Source: Opitutaceae bacterium (lineage in GTDB: Bacteria > Verrucomicrobiota > Verrucomicrobiia > Opitutales > Opitutaceae). From it: 64,000 nt of DNA. The notes under the pieces were generated by a model that saw nothing but the letters and a program-made list of their open reading frames with translations, ran no database searches and was not told the DNA's origin. Position 1 is the stretch's first letter; each line of letters begins with the position of its first letter. The stretch covers positions 62,001-126,000 of the forward strand of contig JAEUGW010000039.1 of the NCBI GenBank assembly GCA_016795565.1. The letters are read 5' to 3'. Positions 9,456 to 18,440 of the stretch are shown in pieces. The translations under genes and the position numbers were made by a program.

Positions 9456-9890
9456 ATGAAACGCTTTGGTCTGTTGCTCGCAGTCGCGAGTCTTTGCCTT
9501 GCCTCCGCCATGGGCCGGGATGTCTCCCCGGCCGAGCAGGAACTCGTTGTTTTCCAACAAAAGATCGACGACGCTGTCGTCAGTGCCGATGTGGTCTGGC
9601 TTCAAGGTGCCTACACCGACGACTTCTACTTCAAACATGGCACCGGCCATGTCGACAGCAAGGCGAGCTGGCTCGCCAACGTGAAGAAGAGCCAGGGGGG
9701 ATTCCTCTCGCGCACACATTTGGACGTGGAGGTCGACCTGCATGGCGACATTGGCATTACCCGCGGCAAGCTGCGCGTGATGCGCAAGGAGCAGAGCTAC
9801 CTCATTGATTACGTGCGCGTGTATGTGCGCCGCGACGGCCGCTGGCAGCTGCTGTCGCATCGCACGGTGCCCTCCGCCCCAGCCGCGTGA
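9456..9890 (+). CDS. Secreted DUF4440/SnoaL-like protein (NTF2 fold)
   Basis: A small protein of 144 residues with a signal peptide (MKRFGLLLAVASLCLASAMG). The body has the pattern of DUF4440/SnoaL-like proteins: an N-terminal helix (E-Q-E-L-V-V-F-Q-Q-K-I-D-D-A), a YTDDFYF segment and a C-terminal strand with R-R-D-G-R-W-Q-L-L-S-H-R. These cone-shaped NTF2-like folds bind small ligands, but most secreted members have no known activity. A LacI-type operator lies ~190 bases upstream, so it may be co-regulated with the pectin genes. It converges with the LamG/DUF1961 gene, with 53 bases between them. Confidence 0.75.
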   Translation: MKRFGLLLAVASLCLASAMGRDVSPAEQELVVFQQKIDDAVVSADVVWLQGAYTDDFYFKHGTGHVDSKASWLANVKKSQGGFLSRTHLDVEVDLHGDIGITRGKLRVMRKEQSYLIDYVRVYVRRDGRWQLLSHRTVPSAPAA

Positions 9891-9943
9891 CGCTCGGCGT
9901 CCGCGGGAAGAGCGGCGGGGGATATCTCCGTCGCGATATTACG

Positions 9944-11491
9944 TCACCTTGAGGCTGGCATTTCCTCGACCGGGGCATGACGGTTCCAGATCTTCAGATT
10001 TTTGAAGCGCATGCGGCTGGCATACATGAGGCGCAACCCGATGCGGCCGGAGTTTAGGACCGGCCCGCTCATGTTGAAGGCATCGTCTTGCACGTCGAGC
10101 GCCCATTGACCGTCGATTGCGGCGCGCAGGCGACCGCCTTCCTGCACGAAAAGCAGCTTATGCCATGAGCCCACTTGGAGGGGCGGCAGGTTGGCCAGTC
10201 CGAGCGGCCGGTTCCAGGGATTTTTGACGAGCACCTGGGTGCCCAGATCGCCCCGCACGTCCACGGCGCGGCGGAAGAACTCCCAGTGGTAATTCTTGAT
10301 GCGATCGCCGATGATCGTGGACATGGAGCCAGTGGTGCGCGGTGGATGGTCGGTGAGGAAATCCTCACGCTGCAGTCCTGTCGCCTGAACGACCAGGAGG
10401 GCGAGGCCGGTGTTCTGTTCGGGGCGGAACTCGAATTCGACGGCCACGTCGCCTTCAAAGCTGTCGGGACTCCAAAAATAGACCCGGGTTTCGGTGTGAA
10501 TCTGGTCGGGGGTCTGGATGAGCAGGCCTTCCGGGGTGATCTGCTTTTCCCGCAGCTCATAGGGCGCGACGAGGCAACCCTGTTGACGCCAGCTGTCAAA
10601 GTCGCCCGGCTGGGTCAGCGAGCGCTCGTAGCGCAGGTGCCAATCGGCACCCGCGGTCCAGTCGACGGAAGGCTTCGGCGTGACCGTGAAGAGCCCCTCG
10701 AGTTCGCGCTGGATCGCCGCATTCTTCGGCGCGGTCGAGCGCGCATAGCCGGCGGCAATCTCGTCGGCCGGCAGTTCGGTGTCAAAGATGGCGAGATCGG
10801 CGAAGGCCATGGCGGTGTTGCCAAGGTAGAGTTCGGGGCGCGGGGTCTCGGCCTTGAAGGGATAGAGCGTGGTGGCGGCGAGGATGCCGTTGACGTAGAC
10901 TTTCAGCCGGCTGGCAGGCTTGTCCCAGGTGAGGGTGAGCTGATACCACTCGTGCTTGTGGAGGGACAGGTGCTCGACCGGCACGTAGGGAATGACGGAG
11001 TAATCCGAAGCCGCCCCGCCGGCGCGGCCGGACTTGAACTTGGCGATCATTTGCGGGTGCCAGAGGCTTTGCCAAAACCAGGCGAACGTGCTGCCCTCGA
11101 TGGCATTGAGCGGCAACGTGTCGGACAGCAGGCTGTATACGTTCCAATGGGGATACTTCTCCGCGATGCGGGTCAGGAAGAAGGATGTCGCCAGCGTCTC
11201 GAGGGGACTGACCCACACGGTGATGGAGCCTCGGTCGCGGGTGTGCTGGTCGCTGGGAATCTGCAACGAGGACTTCAGGCTGAGCGGCTGCCAGCCCCAT
11301 TTGCCATTGAGCTGAATATGCCGGTAAGGACCTTGGGCCACGCCGTGTCCGCCGACCGGACTGGCGTTCAGGTCGTGGGCCAGCGGCAGCGCAAGCGTGG
11401 GCTGATGGATCGAGCCGACCGAAGGCAAGGCGGCGGCAAGCATCATCACTAAACACGAGGCGGAGCGGGCGAAGAGGTGCGAGCGATTCAT
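9944..11491 (-). CDS. Secreted LamG-like plus DUF1961 protein
   Basis: 515 residues from the ATG at 11491, chosen because it places a signal peptide directly at the N-terminus (MNRSHLFARSASCLVMMLAA); the frame is open a further 13 codons upstream. Residues ~70-260 look like a LamG/concanavalin-like sandwich (WYQLTLTWDKPASRLKVYVNGI). Residues ~290-510 resemble DUF1961, a second jelly-roll family (EGDVAVEFEFRPEQNTGLAL, NYHWEFFRRAVDVRGDLG). DUF1961 includes YesU of Bacillus subtilis, encoded within its rhamnogalacturonan locus, which fits this neighbourhood. Carbohydrate binding or a lyase-like role is possible; no catalytic residue can be named. Confidence 0.75.
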   Translation of the reverse strand: MNRSHLFARSASCLVMMLAAALPSVGSIHQPTLALPLAHDLNASPVGGHGVAQGPYRHIQLNGKWGWQPLSLKSSLQIPSDQHTRDRGSITVWVSPLETLATSFFLTRIAEKYPHWNVYSLLSDTLPLNAIEGSTFAWFWQSLWHPQMIAKFKSGRAGGAASDYSVIPYVPVEHLSLHKHEWYQLTLTWDKPASRLKVYVNGILAATTLYPFKAETPRPELYLGNTAMAFADLAIFDTELPADEIAAGYARSTAPKNAAIQRELEGLFTVTPKPSVDWTAGADWHLRYERSLTQPGDFDSWRQQGCLVAPYELREKQITPEGLLIQTPDQIHTETRVYFWSPDSFEGDVAVEFEFRPEQNTGLALLVVQATGLQREDFLTDHPPRTTGSMSTIIGDRIKNYHWEFFRRAVDVRGDLGTQVLVKNPWNRPLGLANLPPLQVGSWHKLLFVQEGGRLRAAIDGQWALDVQDDAFNMSGPVLNSGRIGLRLMYASRMRFKNLKIWNRHAPVEEMPASR

Positions 11492-11911
11492 TGGCGATTC
11501 ACAGCTGGTGGTTATGTGGTTGACGGACAAGACGAGTCCCGTCCGCTTTCGCGGGAGAAACGCGCCTGGCCTGGTGGGAGATGGATTGGCATTTGGTCCT
11601 GATGTGCGTTGTGGTGCTGGAGATATGCGCAGGAAGATTCATCGGGTCGTTCCCGTCATAAGTGGCCCAAGAGAGGCCGGGGCAGAGACTGGGCGTCGTG
11701 AATGGCATTGGGAAGTCCGTCGGAATGCTGCGGGCTTGGGGACGGGATGCCGACAACGAGCGCCGAGAGTTTCTTCATTGGATCCCGGGTGTTCGGCAGG
11801 GCTGGACAACCGGGGTGGGGACAGGACCGCGCGAAGCGGGACAGGGGATTCCGTGCGGAGATGCGATGGCATATAGCTCGCGCGACGCAGGCGGGCACAA
11901 CCTCCTGCCGG

Positions 11912-11924
11912 CTTAAGCGTTAAT
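11912..11924 (-). promoter_or_regulatory. Predicted LacI-type operator, site 2
   Basis: On the minus strand this reads ATTAACGCTTAAG, two differences from CTTAACGNTAAAG. It points towards the LamG/DUF1961 gene, 420 bases before its start, the longest spacing of the set. Confidence 0.4.
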
Positions 11925-12129
11925 CGCGAAGAGAGGCAACGCGCCAGGGCTTGCCGCTGGCGACGTCGCTTCCCCACCACAGGCCGTCGCCGGTGACGGC
12001 CGATCCGTCCGGTGCCTCGCCTGCGGGGGCACCGCTCACAAAATCGGGCAAGCAATCCTCATCCTCTCCGTCGGGCTGGGGATGACGTGATCGCACTCGA
12101 TCACCATGCCGTCCGTGCGGCCGACGCGG
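11921..12129 (-). pseudogene. Possible decayed coding fragment
   Basis: One minus-strand frame ends at the TAA at 11921-11923 and reads protein-like (GDGLWWGSDVASGKPWRVA). A second minus-strand frame, ending at the TGA at 12036-12038, contains I-E-C-D-H-V-I-P, which faintly resembles the D-H-x-I-P segment of HNH nucleases. The two are out of frame with each other and neither has a start-to-stop gene. This may be a frameshifted remnant or chance. Confidence 0.2.
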
Positions 12130-12164
12130 TCAAGGGGAGGGGAGTCCCGTCTCGCGCCGCGAAA

Positions 12165-12177
12165 CTTAACGTTAAAG
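12165..12177 (+). promoter_or_regulatory. Predicted LacI-type operator, site 3
   Basis: CTTAACGTTAAAG is a perfect match to the motif and contains the palindrome TTAACGTTAA with a central CpG, as in many LacI-family operators. It points towards the TonB-dependent receptor, 170 bases before its ATG. Confidence 0.7.
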
Positions 12178-12346
12178 TCATCCGTGGATGGCAATATTCC
12201 CCATTCGCCGCTTTGTGAGCCATGTCGATACCCCGCAGCTGCCTTGGTGCTATCCCCATCCCTCTCGGATTTTGCCCGGCAACGTGGGCGGACGATTTTC
12301 AGTCGAAGTAACGCTCGCTCCTAACACCATAACCTCAAACCACCCC

Positions 12347-15300
12347 ATGAGATTCACCAAGTCTCCCCCCCTCCGGGTTTCCGCCCGTCTGTCCGTGCTG
12401 CTGGCCCCGCTGTTCCTAGCCTCCCTGCTGCCTGCCCAGGTGGCGGCTCCGAAAGCCGAACCATCGGGCAACTACGAGAAGAGCAAGGATGCCCAAACCG
12501 AAGAGAAGCAGGCGGCGACGCGCGCCGCGATCAAGAAGCAGGAGGCCGAGGCGGCCGCCAGCACCAGCGAGGCCGACGCTTCCGTCGTGGAGCTTTCGCC
12601 CTTTCAGGTGAAGTCCGAGAGCACGGGCTACTACGCCTCGAACACGACCGCCAGCACGCGGCTCAACTCCAGCCTGAACGACCTCGCCACCTCGACCACG
12701 ATCGTGACGAAGGAGATGATGACGGACATGGCGATGCTGGATATCAACGACGTGTTCAAGTATGAGGCCGGCACCGAGGGCACCGCCACCTTCACCAATG
12801 CGGAAATCGACCGCAATGGCAGCCCGGTGGACGTGACCTCCACCAATCCGAACGTCGCGAATCGCGTGCGCGGCGTCGGCTCGACCAATCTCGCGATCGG
12901 CAACTATGCGACCAACGGCTTCGTGCCAGTCGACCCGATCAATATCGACGGCATCGAGATCAGCCGCGGGCCCAACTCCAGCATCTTCGGCCTGGGCGAG
13001 GTTTCCGGCACGGTCAATCTGCAACCGGCTATGGCCAATCTCATGCGCGACCGGTCCACCGTTGTGTTTCGTGCCGACAGCTACGGCGGCTACCGCTCCA
13101 GCATCGACCTGAACCGGGTTCTGCTGAAGAACAAGCTGGCTATTCGTGGCAGTGGCGTCTGGCAGCACGATGGCTTCGAGCGCGAGCCGTCAGGCGTGGA
13201 CAGTGTCCGCCTCAACGGCATGGTGCGTTACCAGCCGTTCAAGAACACAAGTATCACGGGGTCGGTCTCGACCTACCGCTCCTACGGCACGATGGACAAC
13301 AAGACGATGCCGAGGGAGACGATCAGTTCGTGGAAGGCCGCCGGCTCCCCCACTTGGGATCCGGTCACCCAGACGGTTCGCGTCAACGGCGCGGTCGTGC
13401 CGGGCACCTGGACCGCCACCAATCTGCCGCCCTATTTCCAGGCTTCCCAGTCCTTGGGTCTTTCCACGGTCTTCGTGCAGCAGGACGGCACCGTGAGCTG
13501 GTGGGGGCCGAGCCGCACCACGGCCAGCACGACGACCCCGGTGGGGCCCACCCAGAACGTCTTCCTCGTCAGCACGCTTTATACGCCCACCTCTCCCGCG
13601 CAGCCGTTGTTTGGCAGCGATCGCGCCACCACCGACCAGAGCATCTATGACTATACCTCGGTGAATCTGGCAGGGTTTAATCGCACGAACGTCCGCCAGT
13701 CCACGGCCATGTTTCAGCTGGAGCAGACCTTCCTTAATACTCCGCGGCAACTGCTGGCCATGCAGGTGGGATATTTCCGGGAAAATGGCTTGCGGGAAAC
13801 CAGCGATTTTTGGGGCACGGGCGGCAGTGGCGGCCGCACCGGATACCTTTACGTGGACGTCAATGAACGGATGGTGGACGGCACCAAGAATCCCAATTTC
13901 CTCCGGCCTTACATCGGAATCTTCACCATCCGCGAGCGGGTGGATACTTACAACCGGCGTAACATTGGCCGGGCGCAACTCGCCTACCGGCTGGATCTGC
14001 GCCAGGAGAAGAATTTCCTGAAATGGGTGGGGATGCATACCCTGTCCGGTTATGCTGAATACCGGGAAACCGGCCGGCGGCTGACTTATTGGCAGCAGGA
14101 ACTTGCCAACAGCCAGGCTTGGCGGCCCTTCCCGACCGCCACGTCGACGGTCACAGGTTGGACCAACACGCCGCTGGCCAATCAGCCCTTTTACCGCTAC
14201 TACGTCGGTGATGCCGACGGCCAGAATGTCGATTATGGCCCGCATCGGGCCGTGAATGGGCTCTATGATTTCACCTGGGGTAACGGACTCACGGGGGTGT
14301 TCAACCGTGACAGGGCGATGCTGGACTATAATTATGTGCCCAATCTCACGTATGGCTGGACCAAGGGCATCCTGAAGACCCGCGGTGCGGCGTTGCAGAG
14401 TTTCCTCCTGAAAGACCGGTTGGTCACGACCTTTGGATATCGCCTGGATGAAACCTGGGATCGTAACGCGATCACGGAACAATATACCTATGGCCCGGAT
14501 GGTTATAAGATGATCGAGTCCACGCTCGATGAGCTGGCCACCGCAGCGGCGGTGCAACGCGAAGGCACCACCAAGACCGCCGGCGCGGTGCTCAAGGTGA
14601 CGCCGTGGCTCAGCCTGACCGCCAACAAGTCGGACAGCTTCCTGCCCTCCAACCTCGCCCAAATCGGCCTGTATCGCAACCTCCTGCCCAATCCCTTTGG
14701 CAAAGGTGAGGATTATGGCCTGCGCTTCTCCTTGTTGAAGGACAAGCTGGTCATCCGCCTCAACCGTTTCACGACGGAGCAACTGCGGTCGCGCTCGGGA
14801 GTCGCCGGCAACATGGCGCAGCGGGTTGCAGGCATCGACTTCAACACGACCTACGGCCTCGGCGGTGGCCTGTCCACAATCGCGCGTGGCTGGGTGACGC
14901 GGGCGGCAGAGGCCGCCAACATCGTCCTGACCGAGGACCAGATCAACCAGCAGATCTCGGCCATCGTCAAACTGGACCCGATCAACTGGACCAGTCCGCA
15001 GTCGAACTCCCTCACTTACGAGCCCAGCGATGTGATCTCCAAAGGGTATGAGCTCGAGCTGAACTACAACCCGACGCGTTACTGGACCGTCAAGTTCAAC
15101 GCGACTCAGACCGTGGCGATCGACAAGAACATCTCCAGCGATCTCTTCAAGTGGATCGAGGAGCGCCATGCGGTCTGGACCAGCATCATCGACCCGGAGA
15201 ACGGGCTGCCGTTCTGGACCCAGCGCTATGGCGGTGCCTCGCAGTCCGCCGAGCAATTCTTCCTCGCCAGCGTGCAGGCCCCGCTTGCCGTGGCCGCGGC

Positions 15301-15721
15301 CAACGAAGGCAAGAGCAAGCCGCAAGTCCGCAAATACAAGGCGAACTTTGTCACGCGCTATAACCTCGCCGGCATCAGTGAGAACAAGTGGCTGCGGAAC
15401 ACCACGGTGGGCGGCGCGATCCGTTGGGAGGCCAAGGGGGCCATCGGCTACCACGGCGTCCCTGACGCCGGGGGGATTTACCGGAGCCTGGATGCGGCGC
15501 GGCCGATTTACGACAAGTCGCACACCTATGTGGACCTGAACGCCAGCTACCGCACCAGATTCTGGAACAACAAGGTCGGCACGACGTTCCAGTTGAACAT
15601 CAACAATGTCATGGAGGGCGGCCGCCTGCAGCCCCTGAGCGCATTGCCGGACGGCAGCATCTATGCTTACCGTATCGTCGATCCCCGCCAGTTCATCCTG
15701 TCGGTGACCTTCGACCTCTAA
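12347..15721 (+). CDS. TonB-dependent outer-membrane receptor
   Basis: 1124 residues from the ATG at 12347, where a signal peptide begins (MRFTKSPPLRVSARLSVLLA). A charged Ala/Lys/Glu-rich linker (~35-80) precedes the plug domain (~85-240), which starts with VVELSPFQV, a stretch typical of verrucomicrobial receptors, and includes IDGIEISRGPNSSIFGLGEVSG. The rest is beta-barrel, ending in a terminal strand F-I-L-S-V-T-F-D-L that suits outer-membrane insertion. Likely role: import of pectin-derived oligosaccharides. No SusD-like partner lies next to it. A perfect operator copy sits upstream and a strong hairpin follows the stop. The substrate is inferred from context only. Confidence 0.9.
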   Translation: MRFTKSPPLRVSARLSVLLAPLFLASLLPAQVAAPKAEPSGNYEKSKDAQTEEKQAATRAAIKKQEAEAAASTSEADASVVELSPFQVKSESTGYYASNTTASTRLNSSLNDLATSTTIVTKEMMTDMAMLDINDVFKYEAGTEGTATFTNAEIDRNGSPVDVTSTNPNVANRVRGVGSTNLAIGNYATNGFVPVDPINIDGIEISRGPNSSIFGLGEVSGTVNLQPAMANLMRDRSTVVFRADSYGGYRSSIDLNRVLLKNKLAIRGSGVWQHDGFEREPSGVDSVRLNGMVRYQPFKNTSITGSVSTYRSYGTMDNKTMPRETISSWKAAGSPTWDPVTQTVRVNGAVVPGTWTATNLPPYFQASQSLGLSTVFVQQDGTVSWWGPSRTTASTTTPVGPTQNVFLVSTLYTPTSPAQPLFGSDRATTDQSIYDYTSVNLAGFNRTNVRQSTAMFQLEQTFLNTPRQLLAMQVGYFRENGLRETSDFWGTGGSGGRTGYLYVDVNERMVDGTKNPNFLRPYIGIFTIRERVDTYNRRNIGRAQLAYRLDLRQEKNFLKWVGMHTLSGYAEYRETGRRLTYWQQELANSQAWRPFPTATSTVTGWTNTPLANQPFYRYYVGDADGQNVDYGPHRAVNGLYDFTWGNGLTGVFNRDRAMLDYNYVPNLTYGWTKGILKTRGAALQSFLLKDRLVTTFGYRLDETWDRNAITEQYTYGPDGYKMIESTLDELATAAAVQREGTTKTAGAVLKVTPWLSLTANKSDSFLPSNLAQIGLYRNLLPNPFGKGEDYGLRFSLLKDKLVIRLNRFTTEQLRSRSGVAGNMAQRVAGIDFNTTYGLGGGLSTIARGWVTRAAEAANIVLTEDQINQQISAIVKLDPINWTSPQSNSLTYEPSDVISKGYELELNYNPTRYWTVKFNATQTVAIDKNISSDLFKWIEERHAVWTSIIDPENGLPFWTQRYGGASQSAEQFFLASVQAPLAVAAANEGKSKPQVRKYKANFVTRYNLAGISENKWLRNTTVGGAIRWEAKGAIGYHGVPDAGGIYRSLDAARPIYDKSHTYVDLNASYRTRFWNNKVGTTFQLNINNVMEGGRLQPLSALPDGSIYAYRIVDPRQFILSVTFDL

Positions 15722-15736
15722 GCCAGCGAAGCCAAC

Positions 15737-15764
15737 GGTGGATGCGGGAGCCCCCGCGTCCACC
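15737..15764 (+). terminator. Strong stem-loop after the TonB receptor gene
   Basis: A 12-base stem (GGTGGATGCGGG with CCCGCGTCCACC, one G:U pair) closes a 4-base loop 16 bases after the stop codon. No T-run follows. It lies between convergent genes and could end transcription from both sides. The rest of 15765-16004 shows nothing I can name. Confidence 0.55.
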
Positions 15765-16004
15765 AGCCGCTGATCCCGGCTTGAGATCGGTGCGTGCGTG
15801 CAAGCGCCTGTCAACCCGACGCCCACCCTGCAGCCCCCCAAGCCCTTTGTCCGGAAGGATCGTCAGGAGAGCGCGATTCACATCCCACTGGGAACACTTC
15901 CAGTCGGAGTTTCACATGCGGTCTGACGGTTTGGGGGAGTGGGCGGAGTCTGGCCGGCAAGGCCTGCTCCTGGCTTTGCAGGTGCCCGGAGGGCCAGCCA
16001 GTCA

Positions 16005-16787
16005 CTAATGCAGCGGCGGGGGCGGGGACGCCACCACCACTTCGACGCCATGACGGGTGAGACACTCTGCGATCGGCGGCGGGGGCGGCGCATCAGTCAC
16101 GATCGCGTGCAATCGCCGGGGATGGATCATCACGGCCGCGCTGCGGGAGCCGAACTTGCTGGCGTCGAGCAGCAGCACCACCCGGCCTGACACAGCGGCC
16201 CATGCCCGCTTGATCTCGATTTCCAGCGGGTTTGGGTCGGTGGGACCATGGGTGGCATCGAACCCCGTGGCGCTCAAAAAACAGGACGAGGCCCGTTGTT
16301 GCGCGATGAATTGCAGGGCTTCAGGCCCCACCATGTTGCCTGACACCTGGCTGAGCCAGCCGCCGGGCAGTTTCACGGGAAGGTTTGGCCGCCGGTCCCG
16401 CACTCGCAGCGCCACCGGCAGGCTGTTGGTCAGCACCGAGACCCGCGTCAGGGGCAAATGGTCGACCAAGGCCGCCACGGTGGTGCCGCCTTCCAGCGCC
16501 ACGGTCTCGCCGGCGCGGATGAACCGGGCCGCCGCGCACGCGGCGATCCTTCGCTTGGCTTCGCCGGCGGCGGTCGCCTTGGTCTCGAACTCCGGTTCAC
16601 CTGGCCTCCCGGGCAGCGCCCGTGCTCCGCCCCGCACCCGGCGCAACAAGCCCAGTTCCTCCAACTCCCGCAGGTCGCGCCACACGGTCATCGCGGTCAC
16701 GCCCAGTGTCACCCGCAAATCGCGGGCTGAGATCACGGGCTGGTCCCGGAGCAAGGCGAGTATCTGCTGGTGGCGATCTGTGGTCAT
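16005..16787 (-). CDS. DeoR/GlpR-family transcriptional regulator
   Basis: 260 residues from the ATG at 16787 (MTTDRHQQILALLR), the normal DeoR-family start; the frame extends upstream without similarity. An N-terminal winged helix covers ~1-58 (VISARDLRVTLGVTAMTVWRDLRELEELGLLRRVRGGA). The C-terminal sugar-phosphate sensor has V-A-L-E-G-G-T-T and a VLTNS block. It is divergent from the BadF kinase gene. Three in-phase TGTTA repeats in the 94-base gap are its likely operator. By family rule it probably represses the kinase-isomerase-transporter genes until a sugar phosphate binds. Confidence 0.88.
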   Translation of the reverse strand: MTTDRHQQILALLRDQPVISARDLRVTLGVTAMTVWRDLRELEELGLLRRVRGGARALPGRPGEPEFETKATAAGEAKRRIAACAAARFIRAGETVALEGGTTVAALVDHLPLTRVSVLTNSLPVALRVRDRRPNLPVKLPGGWLSQVSGNMVGPEALQFIAQQRASSCFLSATGFDATHGPTDPNPLEIEIKRAWAAVSGRVVLLLDASKFGSRSAAVMIHPRRLHAIVTDAPPPPPIAECLTRHGVEVVVASPPPPLH

Positions 16788-16805
16788 GCGAGCGAAGTGA
16801 TCGGA

Positions 16806-16840
16806 TGTTACAACAGGGAGGGTCCTGTTATGAAGTGTTA
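16806..16840 (+). promoter_or_regulatory. Predicted DeoR operator: three phased TGTTA repeats
   Basis: TGTTA occurs at 16806, 16826 and 16836, all in the same orientation and spaced 20 and 10 bases, so on one face of the helix. An AACAGG/CCTGTT inverted pair is nested among them. TGTTA-like units are known in DeoR-family operators. The site lies between the divergent regulator and kinase genes. Confidence 0.5.
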
Positions 16841-16881
16841 ATTCGATGGTCGTTGCCGGTGCGGACTGCCAAGCATGGCGC

Positions 16882-17841
16882 ATGGATTATTACTTGGGCA
16901 TCGATGGCGGTGGCACGCGCACTCGCGCTGTGCTGGTCGATGCGCGGGGCCGCGTGCTCGGGGAAGGGGAGGCGGGACCGTCGAACTACCACAATGTAGG
17001 GGCGCAGGCCGCGAGTCGGGCGTTGCGCGCCGCCGCCGAGGCTGCGTGGGCTGGCGCCGGGCGGCCTTTTGCAGCGGCCAGTGCGGCTTTCCTTGGCTGC
17101 GCCGGGATCAAGGCGACGGTGGACATCGTGCGTCTCACGGCGTTGGCCGAAACGGCCGGACTGGCCCCCGCCGGGCTGATCACCGTGGCCAACGACCTGC
17201 ACAATGCCCTTGCCGGAGGTCTCGCCGGCCAGCCGGGCATTGCCCTCATTGCCGGCACCGGCACGAACTGCCTCGGTCGGGATGCCTCGGGCGCGACTTT
17301 CATGTGCGGTGGCTGGGGCTGGGTCATTGACGACGAGGGCGGTGCCGTCGGTCTGGCTCTGGCGGCACTGCGCATCGCCGCCCGTTCCGCCGATGGTCGC
17401 GCTCCCGCCACGGCCCTGCTGCCGGCGACACTCGCCTATTTCGGGCTGAGTGAAGCGAATGAACTTCTCGCCCGGCTTTATGCGCCGCCCATTCCGCTGG
17501 AGCAACTGGCGCCCTTTGCGGAGGTTGTCACCCGGCTTGCCGCCGAAGGTGACGCCGCCGCTGCGACGGTCCTGGACCGTGGTGCCGCCGCGTTGGCGGG
17601 GCTCGTGGCCGGCGCCACGGCTAAACTGGCCTTTCCGGAAGGCCCGGCGGTGGTCCTGCTCGGCGGCTGCGGCCGCTCCGATGTGGCTTACCGGCGGCGG
17701 ATCGAGGCGGCGATCCGCGCGGCTGTGCCCCGGGCCGTCATCACCGAGCCGGTCTATGCGCCGCATCACGGCGCGGCGTTGAATGTCCTCCGTCTCGCCG
17801 GGCGGAAACTCCCGGAGCAGCTTCACTTCTCCCCGCCCTGA
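16882..17841 (+). CDS. BadF/BadG/BcrA-family ATPase, probable sugar (GlcNAc-like) kinase
   Basis: 319 residues with the ASKHA fold. The phosphate-1 motif is G-I-D-G-G-G-T-R-T-R near residue 6. A second motif, LIAGTGTNCLGRD, lies near 130 and G-G-C-G-R-S near 275. The length and G-W-G-W-V-I-D-D-E-G-G block match N-acetylglucosamine-kinase-like members rather than the reductase activators, which need iron-sulfur partners. It probably phosphorylates a hexose or amino sugar for the isomerases that follow. The ATG at 16882 is chosen because the hallmark motif starts three residues later. The next gene begins 2 bases after its stop. Confidence 0.85.
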   Translation: MDYYLGIDGGGTRTRAVLVDARGRVLGEGEAGPSNYHNVGAQAASRALRAAAEAAWAGAGRPFAAASAAFLGCAGIKATVDIVRLTALAETAGLAPAGLITVANDLHNALAGGLAGQPGIALIAGTGTNCLGRDASGATFMCGGWGWVIDDEGGAVGLALAALRIAARSADGRAPATALLPATLAYFGLSEANELLARLYAPPIPLEQLAPFAEVVTRLAAEGDAAAATVLDRGAAALAGLVAGATAKLAFPEGPAVVLLGGCGRSDVAYRRRIEAAIRAAVPRAVITEPVYAPHHGAALNVLRLAGRKLPEQLHFSPP

Positions 17842-17843
17842 CC

Positions 17844-18440
17844 ATGCCATCACCGCTCCTCGCCCTCGCCCCGGCCGACCTGCTGGTCCGCTATTCGCTG
17901 GATTCCGCCTGTCTGGGAGACCGTCCACTGGTGGAGCGACGTCTGGCCGATTTGCGCGGCTGCTTTGCCGACACGGCCGCCTACGAAGCCGCCCTCACGC
18001 AGGACAATCCTCTCCTCTATCAGGTCAGCGCGGTGGAACCGGCCACCGGCGACGGCCAGTTGCACTATGGTCTTGGCATTCTCCAACCGGGTCGCATCGG
18101 CGCCGAATATTTTCTGACCAAGGGTCATTACCACGCCCACCGCCCCGCGGCGGAGGTTTATGTCGGCTTGCGCGGCGAGGGGGCCATGATTCTTGAGGAC
18201 GAGTCCACTGGCGAGACCCGCTTGGTGCCGCTGACGGCCCAATCCGTGGTTTATGTGCCCGGCCATACCGCCCATCGCACGGTCAACACGGGGAACGAGC
18301 CGCTGGTTTACCTTGGCATCTATCCCAGCAATGCCGGGCATGACTATGGCTCCATCGCGGCGAAGAACTTCAGCCACTGCGTCATGGCCACGCCATCCGG
18401 CCCTCGTCTGATCGCCCGTTCCCAAGCCCACCGGAAATGA
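17844..18440 (+). CDS. Cupin-type glucose-6-phosphate isomerase (paralogue A)
   Basis: 198 residues forming one cupin. The metal-binding signature T-K-G-H-Y-H-A-H with a following A-E-V-Y-V-G-L-R-G-E-G, and later V-Y-V-P-G-H-T-A-H-R, match archaeal-type phosphoglucose isomerases, which use a bound divalent metal. It would interconvert glucose-6-phosphate and fructose-6-phosphate. The stop overlaps the next start as ATGA, and it lies 2 bases after the kinase gene. A related aldose-phosphate substrate is possible. Confidence 0.85.
   Translation: MPSPLLALAPADLLVRYSLDSACLGDRPLVERRLADLRGCFADTAAYEAALTQDNPLLYQVSAVEPATGDGQLHYGLGILQPGRIGAEYFLTKGHYHAHRPAAEVYVGLRGEGAMILEDESTGETRLVPLTAQSVVYVPGHTAHRTVNTGNEPLVYLGIYPSNAGHDYGSIAAKNFSHCVMATPSGPRLIARSQAHRK

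Larger units (their letters stand above)
11492..12346. other. 855-base intergenic region with two predicted operators and a possible gene remnant
   Basis: The gap separates the divergent LamG/DUF1961 gene and the TonB-dependent receptor gene. Two copies of the CTTAACGNTAAAG-type motif lie inside it, one pointing each way. Minus-strand protein-like fragments occur at about 11921-12129. Several short open frames cross the region, but none has a convincing product. Confidence 0.6.

Noticed and set aside
12188..12346. Upstream extension of the TonB receptor frame
   Set aside because: The extension lacks an export signal and places the true signal peptide inside the protein; the ATG at 12347 gives a normal start.
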